Positions 1-6,741 of a stretch of 10,672 nt of DNA are shown here, one piece after another. A model generated the notes under the pieces. It was given only the letters and a program-made list of their open reading frames with translations, searched no databases and was not told the DNA's origin. The position numbers and the translations under genes are program-made. The stretch is taken from NCBI GenBank assembly GCA_020058145.1, contig JAGVEP010000481.1, positions 1 through 10,672 on the forward strand, written 5' to 3'. Numbering within the stretch: position 1 is the first letter of the stretch; each line of letters starts with the position of its first letter. The DNA is from Phycisphaerae bacterium (GTDB taxonomy: Bacteria > Planctomycetota > Phycisphaerae > UBA1845 > Fen-1342).

Positions 1-196
1 CGGGGGGCACCTCGGTCTTGGGCGGCGTGGTTCGCAGCGGCGGCGGACGCTGCGCCTGCTGTTGCTTACGCTTGGCCAGCACCGCGCCGGCGATCGTGAT
101 CGCCAGCACGATCCCGAGCTTGATGAGCCCGCGAGGATCATCGCCGAAGTCAAGTGGCGGACCGGCGGCCAGAATGAGCGTGCCCGGGCTGATCAC
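1..196 (-). CDS. small membrane protein downstream of floA (3' end outside window)
   Basis: The frame opens with a GTG that shares bases with the floA stop codon (GTGA overlap at 196-193), the usual sign of translational coupling. It stays open for 65 codons to the window edge. The translation begins VISPGTLILAAGPPLDFGDD, then has a hydrophobic stretch around residues 29-44 (IKLGIVLAITIAGAVLA), followed by a basic KRKQQQ patch and a proline-rich tail that continues past the edge. This reads as a single-pass membrane protein with a soluble proline-rich C-terminus on the cytoplasmic side (positive-inside rule). It is the third gene of the nfeD-floA operon, so a role in the same membrane domains is plausible but only inferred from position. 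I do not recognise the family. No strong Shine-Dalgarno site is visible; reinitiation from floA is the likely mode of translation. Confidence 0.6.
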   Translation of the reverse strand, partial: MISPGTLILAAGPPLDFGDDPRGLIKLGIVLAITIAGAVLAKRKQQQAQRPPPLRTTPPKTEVPP

Positions 197-1242
197 GGAT
201 GCGGCCCTGTCTTGCCGGGCTCGGTCGGGGCCGAGGTCTTGCCCGCGATCGTCTCGCGCATGCCCGTGTCCGCCTGGATGTTTCGCATGCGGTAGTAGTC
301 CATGATGCCGAAGTTGCCGCTGCGGAAAGCCTCCGCCATCGCCTTCGGGATTTCGGCCTCCGCGAGCACGACGAGGGCCCGGTTCGCTTCCACCTGCGCC
401 CGGTTTTCCTGTTCCTGGGCGACGGCCAACGCCCGGCGCTTCTCAGCTTCAGCCTGGAAACGCTTCTTGTCAGCCTCGGCCTGATCCGCCTGGAGCCGGG
501 CGCCGATGTTGTCGCCCACGTCGATGTCGGCGATGTCAATCGAGAGGATTTCGAACGCGGTGCCGGCGTCGAGACCCTTCGCGAGCACGGCTTTCGAGAT
601 CTTGTCCGGCTGCTCGAGCACGTCCTTGTGCGTCTCCGCGGCACCAATCGCCGCCACGATGCCTTCGCCAACGCGCGCGATGACCGTCTCCTCCGTGGCC
701 CCGCCGACCAGCCGCGGGATGTTCGTCCGCACAGTCACGCGCGCTTTGACCTTGAGCTGAATGCCGTTTTTGGCGACGCCGTCGACCGTCATGCGGCCGG
801 CCGCCGCGTTTGGGGCGTCGATGACCTTGGGGTTCACGCTGGTATGGACGGCGTCGACGATGTCACGGCCGGCGAGGTCGATGGCGCAGGCGGTGCGAAA
901 ATCCAGTGGAATCCGCGCCCGCTGCGCCGAAATCAGCGCCTGGACAACATTCTGCACCCGGCCCTGGGCGAGGTAGTGGTTTTCCAGGTCGGTGGTCGTG
1001 ATGTCGGTCAGGCCCGCCTTCCAAGCCTGGATCTTCCGATACACGATCACGCTGCTGTTGACCTTCCGGAGCCACATCCCGATGAGCTCCATCATGGTCA
1101 CTTCCGTCTTGGCGGACCACGCGGTGACCCACAGGCGGCCGAAGTTCAGGGCGACGACGATGAACGCCAGCCCGAGGACGATGGCGACCAGACCGACGAT
1201 GACCCAAAACAACTGCGGCATAGTAGTGGCAGCAGCGAGCAT
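193..1242 (-). CDS. floA: flotillin-like protein FloA (SPFH/band-7 scaffold)
   Basis: FloA organises functional membrane microdomains in bacteria and is thought to help membrane protein complexes assemble. The 349-residue product, close to the family's usual length (about 330), has a hydrophobic segment at residues 10-33 (LFWVIVGLVAIVLGLAFIVV), an SPFH region at about 45-200 with the hallmark strings VNPKVIDAPNAAAGR and RLVGGATEETVIARVGEGIV, then KGLDAGTAFEILSIDIADID and an Ala/Glu/Gln-rich helical stretch (250-310, QADQAEADKK, VAQEQENRAQVEANRA) typical of flotillin oligomerisation. These strings closely match the Bacillus YqfA/FloA family as I remember it. The start is fixed by TGAGGA at 1254-1249, seven bases before the ATG. 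It lies 94 bp after nfeD, the partner with which flotillins are commonly paired, and overlaps the next gene by 4 bp, indicating an operon. Confidence 0.95.
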   Translation of the reverse strand: MLAAATTMPQLFWVIVGLVAIVLGLAFIVVALNFGRLWVTAWSAKTEVTMMELIGMWLRKVNSSVIVYRKIQAWKAGLTDITTTDLENHYLAQGRVQNVVQALISAQRARIPLDFRTACAIDLAGRDIVDAVHTSVNPKVIDAPNAAAGRMTVDGVAKNGIQLKVKARVTVRTNIPRLVGGATEETVIARVGEGIVAAIGAAETHKDVLEQPDKISKAVLAKGLDAGTAFEILSIDIADIDVGDNIGARLQADQAEADKKRFQAEAEKRRALAVAQEQENRAQVEANRALVVLAEAEIPKAMAEAFRSGNFGIMDYYRMRNIQADTGMRETIAGKTSAPTEPGKTGPHP

Positions 1243-1336
1243 GTGATTTCCTCAACTCAGATCAGCCCGAAAATAGAGACCGCAACTCGAAGCTCTTCTC
1301 TGCGTCCGCCGCGCTCTGGGCGTCTGGGCGGTTTCA

Positions 1337-2929
1337 TCACGCGGAGTCCTCCGGCGGCAGTGGCCGGACGATCACGTTCATGCCGTCGCGGCGGATGACC
1401 TGTACCCGCCGACCGGCCACGACGTACTCGCCCTGGCTTTGCACGTCGATCACTTCCTGCCCGAAACGGGCCTGCCCGCCGGGTCGCAGATCGCCGGTGA
1501 CCACGCCCACGTCGCCGACCTGCGCGCCGCTCAGGTGCGCGTCGGAAAGTGCCAGTGTTCCGGCATCCGGATTCGCCAGGACCATGCCGGCCGCCACCCG
1601 CGAGCGCGGCAGGTACCGAGCGACGAGCAGAATCCCCACGATCGAGACGATGACACTGCTGGCCATGACTTTCACGCCCAGGTACAGGCCGTCCCACGAG
1701 CCTTGCAGGCTCGGCAGCGAGAAGGTGGGCAGGTCGGGTTCGCGGGGCATGAAAGTGCCGAGGATCGCGAGCACGATGAGCGCCGTGCCGACCAGCCCAA
1801 TCACCCCGACGCCGGGCATCAGGAAGATCTCGATCCCGAGCAGCGCGAGGCCCGCCACGAGCACGAGAATCGTCCAGATGCTGGCCAGACCGGCGGCGTA
1901 GGGGGCACCCAGGAAGATGGCCAACGCGATCAGGGCGGTCACGCCCGGCAGGATCAAGCCGGGGTGCTGGAACTCGACGTACGCCCCGATCATGACGATC
2001 ACGAGCAGGATGCCGCGCAGCAGCGGGCTATTGAGCCACGAGGCGAACTGTTCCCAGCCGGTTTTGTCGAACATCACCGGGGCACGTTCCAGTTCCAGTT
2101 TCTCGGTCAGCTCCACCGTGTCCCGGGCGATGCCCTTGGCGAAACCGTACGCTACGGCGTCATACTGCGACATGGTGAGCAGCTCGCCGGCCCGATCGAT
2201 GGGCTGGGGCACGCGGATCGTCTTGCCCGAGTCGGGCAGGGTGTAACTCTCCACGAGCCGCCAGGCGCGCTCGTTGGGATCGGCGTCATCAACGAGCTTC
2301 TTCTTGTCGTCGCCGGTGGCAAACTTGCGCGTGGCGGGATCGTCGAGCTGTTCGAGCCACCAGACTTCCTCGCCGACAGTGACCATGGCGCGGGAGAGCA
2401 GGGGGTCGTAGCCGTTGCGGGCGGCCGAGTCGCGGAATTCCTGGAGGATGGGGCTCTCGGCCTTGGCGCGTTCCGTGCCGCCGAGTTCCTGGACGCCGGT
2501 TGGCGCGACCATGATCGGGGCACAATCGCCGATCGAGGACGCCGGGCTCATCCAAATCTCGCGGCAAGCGACGGAGATCATGGCCCCCGCGCTGTAGGCG
2601 CTGGGGTGTACCCAGGCGACCGTGCGCATTTCTTGCGGCAGGTTCTTGATCAGGCGGCAAATGTCGAGGGCGCTGGTGACCATGCCCCCGGGCGTGTCCA
2701 TCTCGAAGATGATCGTCGTGGCGCCGGCTGCACGGGCGTCGGTGAGTCGTCGCTCGATGCTGTCGCGCATGATGTCATTGATCTCGCCGCGGATGGGAAT
2801 CACGGCGGCCGACGTGCGCGTCGTGGTGCGCGGCGCTTGAGCGGCGACCGGCAGTGCCAGTGCGAGCAGCAGAAGCACGAGCGCCGGGTTCTTCGTCCGC
2901 AGCCGGTGGTCATTACGACACCAGCCCAT
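1337..2929 (-). CDS. NfeD-like membrane-bound ClpP-class serine protease
   Basis: This is a long-form NfeD protein (530 aa), a membrane protease partner of flotillins. In order: signal peptide at residues 1-32 (basic start, then ALVLLLLALALPVAAQA); a ClpP-class protease domain at about 40-280 with PIRGEI, EMDTPGGMV, the nucleophile Ser113 in SAYSAGAM and the probable general base Lys156 in ERAKAES; four or five membrane segments at about 303-321, 324-348, 350-370, 375-393 and 419-440; and a C-terminal NfeD OB-fold at about 469-523 (VGDVGVVTGDLRPGGQARFG). The Ser/Lys dyad arrangement is that known for archaeal 1510-N. The ATG at 2929 is chosen because GGAGG (2941-2937) lies seven bases upstream and a signal peptide follows; a longer open frame reaching 3214 has no such support. 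It is the first gene of the nfeD-floA-small protein operon. Confidence 0.92.
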   Translation of the reverse strand: MGWCRNDHRLRTKNPALVLLLLALALPVAAQAPRTTTRTSAAVIPIRGEINDIMRDSIERRLTDARAAGATTIIFEMDTPGGMVTSALDICRLIKNLPQEMRTVAWVHPSAYSAGAMISVACREIWMSPASSIGDCAPIMVAPTGVQELGGTERAKAESPILQEFRDSAARNGYDPLLSRAMVTVGEEVWWLEQLDDPATRKFATGDDKKKLVDDADPNERAWRLVESYTLPDSGKTIRVPQPIDRAGELLTMSQYDAVAYGFAKGIARDTVELTEKLELERAPVMFDKTGWEQFASWLNSPLLRGILLVIVMIGAYVEFQHPGLILPGVTALIALAIFLGAPYAAGLASIWTILVLVAGLALLGIEIFLMPGVGVIGLVGTALIVLAILGTFMPREPDLPTFSLPSLQGSWDGLYLGVKVMASSVIVSIVGILLVARYLPRSRVAAGMVLANPDAGTLALSDAHLSGAQVGDVGVVTGDLRPGGQARFGQEVIDVQSQGEYVVAGRRVQVIRRDGMNVIVRPLPPEDSA

Positions 2930-3194
2930 GCCGGATCCTCCGGGGGTGGCCATTCGGGCCCTGCCAACCAGGTGGCCGACTCCTGACACTGAATCATATC
3001 CTCTTCCCGCGGGCTTCGCGACGGGCCAGGACCCGCCACCCGGGTGCCTGCCACCCCCGACAGCCCCGACGTGCCTGAGTGCCTGCGTGCCGCTCTCCGC
3101 AGCAGCTTTATTCAAGCCTGGCGCAAGCCTTCCCGATATAGGCGCGCGTGAGTTCATCATCGGGACGAACAGCAGGCTTCTAGTGGAGAGCAAT
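2930..3194. other. divergent control region between nfeD and the orphan gene
   Basis: This 265-bp gap separates two divergent start codons. On the minus strand a TATGAT hexamer at 2998-2993 could be the -10 of nfeD, but no good -35 stands 16-18 bp upstream. On the plus strand GATATA (3135-3140), with TTCAAG 18 bp upstream (3111-3116), is a weak candidate for the orphan gene. A 10-bp palindrome CACCCGGGTG sits at 3037-3046, and GTGCCTG recurs three times between 3044 and 3089. No coding potential or RNA gene is evident. Confidence 0.4.
2936..2941 (-). promoter_or_regulatory. ribosome binding site deciding the nfeD start
   Basis: GGAGGA on the minus strand places GGAGG seven bases before the ATG at 2929-2927. 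Upstream in-frame starts, for example the ATG at 2953, lack any comparable site. Confidence 0.8.
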
Positions 3195-3677
3195 ATGCCA
3201 CCCAGAAAGAACACGACTACTTCCCGTAAAAACTACGACGCCTACGGCAACTACGACAACTACGGCTGGGCGGGCGGCACCGCGAGCCGCACGTGCGCAG
3301 CCGCCGGCACCTTCACCTGCAACTCGCCGCGCTACAAGACCGTGCGGAATGAGTGCCAGTGCCGCATCGGGTCGTACCGCAACGTGTACACCCAGTTCAC
3401 CGGCGCCGGGATGACCACCTGGTCGCCCACGGTCGCGAACCGCTGGATGCGGTACGCGAACAACGGCTGGCAGGTGTTCAAGTTCACCAACGCCGAGTTC
3501 AGCCGCCATTTTGGCACAGAGTATGCGAACTTCAGCACGACTGTCGCCCGCCGGCAGCTCGCGCACAAGTTTGGCGCTTGCGTCAAGGACGTGACGAAGG
3601 GCAAGGGCAATTGTTGGCTCGTCGCCACGACCCGCACGCCCGCCGCCCGTCCGTTCACCAACTACGACTGGTGCTAA
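3195..3677 (+). CDS. orphan cysteine- and tyrosine-rich protein (160 aa)
   Basis: I do not recognise this protein. The ATG at 3195 has GGAG (3185-3188) six bases upstream, so I choose it over a longer open frame reaching back to 2928. The N-terminus (residues 1-30) is basic, then Tyr/Asn/Gly-rich with a short repeat (YDAYGNYDNYGWAGG), and looks disordered. The rest looks folded, with many aromatic residues: WSPTVANRWMRYANNGWQVF around 76-95 and FTNAEFSRHFGTEY around 97-110. Seven cysteines occur at 34, 42, 54, 56, 129, 140 and 160, the last being the C-terminal residue; CX7C followed by CXC suggests metal binding or disulfides, which is inference. There is no signal peptide or membrane segment, so it is probably cytoplasmic. 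It is monocistronic, followed by two strong terminators. Confidence 0.75.
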   Translation: MPPRKNTTTSRKNYDAYGNYDNYGWAGGTASRTCAAAGTFTCNSPRYKTVRNECQCRIGSYRNVYTQFTGAGMTTWSPTVANRWMRYANNGWQVFKFTNAEFSRHFGTEYANFSTTVARRQLAHKFGACVKDVTKGKGNCWLVATTRTPAARPFTNYDWC

Positions 3678-3683
3678 CTCATG

Positions 3684-3718
3684 TAGCCCGGCTCAATGCG
3701 AGCCGGGCTACCGTGTTT
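3684..3718 (+). terminator. hairpin terminator 1 after the orphan gene
   Basis: A perfect 11-bp inverted repeat TAGCCCGGCTC / GAGCCGGGCTA (3684-3694 and 3700-3710) with a 5-nt loop is followed by CCGTGTTTT. It begins six bases after the orphan gene's stop codon. The T-rich tail lies on the plus side. Confidence 0.7.
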
Positions 3719-3751
3719 TGAAACACGCAGCCGGCTGTTTGCTCGTCCCCG

Positions 3752-3786
3752 CGGCCCGTCACTTTCTCGTGACGGGCCGTTTGCTT
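3752..3786 (+). terminator. hairpin terminator 2 between convergent genes
   Basis: A second perfect 11-bp stem CGGCCCGTCAC / GTGACGGGCCG (3752-3762 and 3769-3779) with loop TTTCTC is followed by TTTGCTT. It is oriented as a backup terminator for plus-strand transcription. It also lies just beyond the amidase stop (3806) and could act on minus-strand transcripts, though no T-run follows on that side. Confidence 0.65.
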
Positions 3787-3805
3787 GGCCCGCCCGCGCC
3801 AGCGA

Positions 3806-4990
3806 CTAACGCGCCGGCGCGTCAGCCTGGCCGGACAGCGGAATCTGCGGCCGAAGCACGTGTTGACCCAACGTGTTCTCAAAATCCACGAATAGCATGC
3901 CATACGACCCGCTGCGGTCGCTCGGTAGCGTGACACGCACCTGGCCGGTCTTGGGGTCGAAGGAGTGGCGCACCGGCTTGCCGCCCAGGCGCGTCACGAT
4001 GGAAGCGGGCACGACCTTGGGCAGCTCTGCGCCCCAGCCGCCGCGGGCGCTCAGACCGTCGTCCAGCGCGAGCACCGCTTCGGCCGGGCCCCGCGGCTTG
4101 TCGCGCGTGATTTTCACCAGCCGCACGCGCGGCAGCCCGGCCTGAGCCCAACGCGCCAGGCCGAGGAACAGGCCGTAGGCCTCGCGCCGGTTGTAGACCG
4201 GGTCGCGCAGCCGGGTTTCCTCCGCGGGGTTCGAATGAAACGACGCTTCGGAAAGCACGGCTGGAACGTCGGCCTCGCGGAGGACCGCCAGCCCGTTCTG
4301 GTACAGCAGTTCGTCGTCCAGAACAGCGCATTCAAGGTGCGCCGTGAGCCGCAGTGCGTCGTTCAGACCGGCGAGCAGATGGCGCGCGGCGCAGCGGCTC
4401 GCCGGGCCGTGTGCCGGCGAGTCGTGGTAGAAAAGCGACGTGTAGTTGGGCTCCGGCTTCCCGTTCGCGTTGTGGTGGATGGACAGCAAGAGGTCGGCGT
4501 GCGTTTCATTGGCGACCTGGGAGCGCTGCTTCAAGTCCGCTTTGTCGGGCAGATTGAGGCTCTGGTCCGTGTCGCGCGTGAGCGAAACACGGGCGCCGGC
4601 CGTGACGAGGAACTCGCGCAGGAACTGCGCCACGCGTAGATTTACTTCCGCCTCGCGCAGACCAGTCGGGCCGCGCTTCCAGGTCCCGCCGGGGTCGCGT
4701 TGTCCGACGTGGCCTGGGTCGAGGACGATCGTCACGTCTTTGAGAAAGCGGGCATACGGCGGAACCGGAAAATCCGGCTCCGGCAGATCGGTCCAGCGAT
4801 AGCCCTGGGGATGGGTCGTAAGCGGGTCCGGTCGCGTCGGCAGCGGTGTCAGAGCGCTGCGTCTGGTCAGCAGAACCCAAACGAGAGCCGCCCCGACCAG
4901 ACCGCCGAGCAGCGCTGCCGGCAGGTGCGTGCGGACGAGCCACCAGCGGTAGCGCGTGCTTCTTCGTCTGTGCTTCGTGCGTCGGGGCAT
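3806..4990 (-). CDS. membrane-anchored N-acetylmuramoyl-L-alanine amidase (Amidase_3)
   Basis: This is a zinc amidase that cleaves the bond between muramic acid and the stem peptide of peptidoglycan, acting outside the inner membrane. The 394-aa product has a very basic N-terminus (MPRRTKHRRRSTRYR) and one membrane segment at about 22-41 (signal anchor). The Amidase_3 domain at about 85-275 carries His94 in VLDPGHVG, Glu113 in GLREAEVNL and His172 in SIHHNA as zinc ligands, and Glu248 in VLSEASFHSN as the catalytic residue; all four are present, so it should be active. About 110 further residues form a C-terminal extension I cannot assign. The ATG at 4990 has AAGGA four to five bases upstream; a GTG at 5035 in the same frame has no ribosome site. 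The gene is divergent from rsfS. Confidence 0.9.
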   Translation of the reverse strand: MPRRTKHRRRSTRYRWWLVRTHLPAALLGGLVGAALVWVLLTRRSALTPLPTRPDPLTTHPQGYRWTDLPEPDFPVPPYARFLKDVTIVLDPGHVGQRDPGGTWKRGPTGLREAEVNLRVAQFLREFLVTAGARVSLTRDTDQSLNLPDKADLKQRSQVANETHADLLLSIHHNANGKPEPNYTSLFYHDSPAHGPASRCAARHLLAGLNDALRLTAHLECAVLDDELLYQNGLAVLREADVPAVLSEASFHSNPAEETRLRDPVYNRREAYGLFLGLARWAQAGLPRVRLVKITRDKPRGPAEAVLALDDGLSARGGWGAELPKVVPASIVTRLGGKPVRHSFDPKTGQVRVTLPSDRSGSYGMLFVDFENTLGQHVLRPQIPLSGQADAPAR

Positions 4991-5102
4991 GGGGTCCTTC
5001 GCGCGTACGGGCCGTGCGCGCCGCCGGGCTGCCACGGCGGTGTCGGTCGTGAGGCACGCGGGTTCGCAAACGCTACCCGAGGCCGCGCCCGGCTTGCAAG
5101 TA

Positions 5103-5132
5103 TTGGCCGTCGGTTCGGAAAGGCCCTACAAT
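5103..5132 (+). promoter_or_regulatory. sigma-70-type promoter of rsfS
   Basis: TTGGCC (-35, 5103-5108) and TACAAT (-10, 5127-5132) are separated by 18 bp. The expected +1 is about 5138-5140, which coincides with the ATG at 5140 and suggests a leaderless mRNA. Confidence 0.55.
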
Positions 5133-5139
5133 AGTCCCA

Positions 5140-5547
5140 ATGGACGAACCGCGCAGCGAAGAATTGGCCACGACGGAGCTCATGCCCCGACCGGATACTC
5201 AGGACGGGCGGAGCTTTGCGCTGGTTGCCGCCCGGATCGCGGCGGAGACCAAGGCCGAGAGCGTGGTGGTGCTCGACCTGCGCGGGTTGAGCACGCTGGC
5301 GGATTTTTTTGTCATCGGGACGGGCACGTCTGGGCGGCAGATGCACGCCGTGCTCGATCGCATCCTCGAATACGCGCGGACCGTGGAGCGTAAGCACTTC
5401 CACATCAGCGACAGCAGTGATGCCGCGTGGCTGTTGGCCGATTACGTCGATGTCGTGATTCACCTGTTTGACGAAGAGCATCGGAACTACTACGACCTCG
5501 ATGGCTTGTGGGGGGATGCCCCGCTCGTGGATTGGCAGGCAGCGTAG
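5140..5547 (+). CDS. rsfS: ribosome silencing factor RsfS (Iojap family)
   Basis: RsfS binds uL14 on the large ribosomal subunit and blocks subunit joining when nutrients are short. The 135-aa product shows the family's core at about residues 26-130: VVVLDLRGLSTLADFFVIGTGTS, then GRQMHAVLDRI, and DYVDVVIHLFDEEHRNYYDLDGLWGDAP. The N-terminal 20-25 residues are extra compared with many homologues. Two ATGs are possible: 5140, directly at the predicted transcription start, and 5182 (residue 15), preceded by GGAG at only three bases, which is unusually close. Either keeps the whole domain. No nadD or other common neighbour is present; the gene stands alone, divergent from the amidase. A hairpin at 5587-5608 (CGCGTACTG with its imperfect complement) follows 40 bp after the stop but has no T-run immediately behind it. 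Confidence 0.93.
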   Translation: MDEPRSEELATTELMPRPDTQDGRSFALVAARIAAETKAESVVVLDLRGLSTLADFFVIGTGTSGRQMHAVLDRILEYARTVERKHFHISDSSDAAWLLADYVDVVIHLFDEEHRNYYDLDGLWGDAPLVDWQAA

Positions 5548-5675
5548 CGGCGGCGTGCCAACGCCCTGTGTGTTGGGGGCGGCGACCGCGTACTGGCTCA
5601 GTACCGCGAAACTGGCCAGGTTCTCTCTTGATCGATACCCCTCGGTTGGCAATCTTCCTCTGATCCCGCGCGCGC

Positions 5676-5705
5676 AAAAAAGAAGGCCGCAGTTCCTGCT
5701 CCTTC
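5676..5705 (-). terminator. second, duplicated copy of the rpsG terminator
   Basis: This is the same hairpin and six-T run as at 5746-5775, displaced by 70 bp through the tandem duplication. The single difference (T5700) lies in the unpaired or weakly paired part of the stem and leaves the main arms intact. Confidence 0.7.
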
Positions 5706-5745
5706 CGGCCGGTACAGAGCCCGGCCGCTACGAGGAGTCGCGCGC

Positions 5746-5775
5746 AAAAAAGAAGGCCGCAGTTCCTGCCCCTTC
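5746..5775 (-). terminator. terminator copy nearest rpsG
   Basis: On the minus strand GAAGG pairs with CCTTC, an inner GCAG / CTGC stem closes on a GAA loop, and six T residues follow directly (5751-5746). It lies 63 bp past the rpsG stop and is a convincing Rho-independent terminator for the rpsL-rpsG transcript. Confidence 0.75.
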
Positions 5776-5837
5776 CGGCCGGTACAGAGCCCGGCCGCTA
5801 CGAGGAGCCTTCAGTTTCGATTTTCCGGCAGCCGTCC

Positions 5838-6320
5838 TTACCGCGACCAGCCGAAGTGCGAGAAGGCCTTGTTGGCATCCGCCATGCGGTGGATCGTTTC
5901 GCGCTGGTTCATGGCGTCGCCTTCACGCTTGTAGGCGGCCATCAGCTCGTCGGCCAGGCGGTGCGCCATCGGCCGGCCCGCCTTGGCGCGCGTCGCCTTG
6001 AGCAGCCAACGCATCGCCAGCGACTGCCGTCGGCGGGGGTTCACCTGCATCGGCACCTGGTAGTTCGCCCCGCCGACACGGCGGCTGCGAACCTCAACGT
6101 CCGGCTTGATGTTCTCCATGGCCTGCAGGAACACGTCGAGCGGCGGTACATCGGTGATCTTCTCCGCGATGCGCTCCATCGCCTCGTAGAACACCCGCTG
6201 GGCCACGCTCTTCTTGCCTTCCCACATCATGCAGTTGATGAACTTCGCCGCCATGCGGTTATTGAACCGCGGGTCGCCGCGAAGTTGTTTGGTCGAATTC
6301 GTAAAGTGCTTATATGCCAT
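5838..6320 (-). CDS. rpsG: 30S ribosomal protein S7 (uS7)
   Basis: S7 binds the 3' major domain of 16S rRNA and nucleates assembly of the head of the small subunit. The 160-aa product matches the family's length (about 156) and shows KFINCMMWEGKKSVAQRVFY, VEVRSRRVGGANYQVP, RRRQSLAMRWL and the C-terminal RMADANKAFSHFGW. The N-terminus (MAYKHFTNSTKQLRGDPRFN) lacks the arginine-rich MPRRR-type start of most S7 proteins, which is a lineage difference. It begins 11 bp after the rpsL stop with no clear Shine-Dalgarno site in the gap (CTCGGTGCAGC), so translation is probably coupled to rpsL. The operon ends here with tandem terminators; fusA and tuf, which usually follow, are absent. Confidence 0.97.
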   Translation of the reverse strand: MAYKHFTNSTKQLRGDPRFNNRMAAKFINCMMWEGKKSVAQRVFYEAMERIAEKITDVPPLDVFLQAMENIKPDVEVRSRRVGGANYQVPMQVNPRRRQSLAMRWLLKATRAKAGRPMAHRLADELMAAYKREGDAMNQRETIHRMADANKAFSHFGWSR

Positions 6321-6331
6321 GCTGCACCGAG

Positions 6332-6721
6332 TTACTTCTTCCGCTTGACGCCGTACTTGCTGCGGCTGCGATTGCGGGCCTTGCCCTCTTTGTCATTGGT
6401 CACGCCGGCGCAGTCGAGCTTGCCGCGGATGACGTGAAAACGCACGCCCGGCAGGTCACGCACACGACCGCCACGCACCAGCACGATCGAGTGTTCCTGC
6501 AGGTTGTGATCGACGCCCGGGATATAGGCGGTGATTTCCTTCCCATTCGTCAGCCGCACGCGGGCCACCTTGCGCAGCGCCGAGTTCGGCTTCTTGGGCG
6601 TCTGGGTCTTGACCTGCAGGCACACGCCACGCCGAAACGGGCATTGCTCGAGGTCGCGGACCTTGGATTTCGCCACGACGTCGCGGCGGGGGTGTCGCAC
6701 AAGCTGATTAATCGTCGGCAT
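6332..6721 (-). CDS. rpsL: 30S ribosomal protein S12 (uS12)
   Basis: S12 sits at the decoding centre and controls translational accuracy. The 129-aa product shows MPTINQLVR, the loop TPKKPNSALRKVARVRLTNG with Lys43 intact, HNLQEHS and the loop RGGRVRDLPGVR, ending RSKYGVKRKK. Asp89, the residue usually beta-methylthiolated, is present, but residue 88, usually lysine, is arginine (codon CGT at 6460-6458). Substitution K88R is a classical streptomycin-resistance change in other bacteria; here it may be native. The ATG has GGAAG a few bases upstream. It is the first gene of the rpsL-rpsG unit, with its own promoter and a structured leader. Confidence 0.98.
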   Translation of the reverse strand: MPTINQLVRHPRRDVVAKSKVRDLEQCPFRRGVCLQVKTQTPKKPNSALRKVARVRLTNGKEITAYIPGVDHNLQEHSIVLVRGGRVRDLPGVRFHVIRGKLDCAGVTNDKEGKARNRSRSKYGVKRKK

Positions 6722-6741
6722 AAGGCTTCCACAGACTCACT

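Larger units (their letters stand above)
5669..5807. repeat. tandem duplication of a 69-bp unit (period 70)
   Basis: Copy 1 (5669-5737) and copy 2 (5739-5807) are identical except for T5700 versus C5770. Each contains six A residues, GAAGG, the arms of a terminator hairpin, and a CGGCCGG / CCGGCCG dyad with the ending CCGGCCGCTACGAGGAG. Only two copies exist and no spacers, so it is a local duplication. It fills much of the 290-bp gap (5548-5837) between the convergent genes rsfS and rpsG. Confidence 0.95.

Noticed and set aside
199..1398. Long plus-strand open frame opposite floA
   Set aside because: It is antisense to a confidently identified FloA and has no ribosome site or domain.
1439..2986. 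Long plus-strand open frame opposite nfeD
   Set aside because: It mirrors the codon structure of the real minus-strand gene in GC-rich DNA, has no family resemblance, and is rich in His/Asp/Gly/Arg as antisense frames are.
2930..3214. Upstream extension of nfeD to 3214
   Set aside because: The GGAGG site and signal peptide at 2929 decide the start; the extension has no conserved sequence and overlaps the divergent gene.
3965..4639. Plus-strand frame opposite the amidase
   Set aside because: All catalytic motifs of Amidase_3 lie on the minus strand; this frame has none.
5669..5807. Possible CRISPR array
   Set aside because: There are only two near-identical copies with one base between them, no variable spacers and no cas genes.
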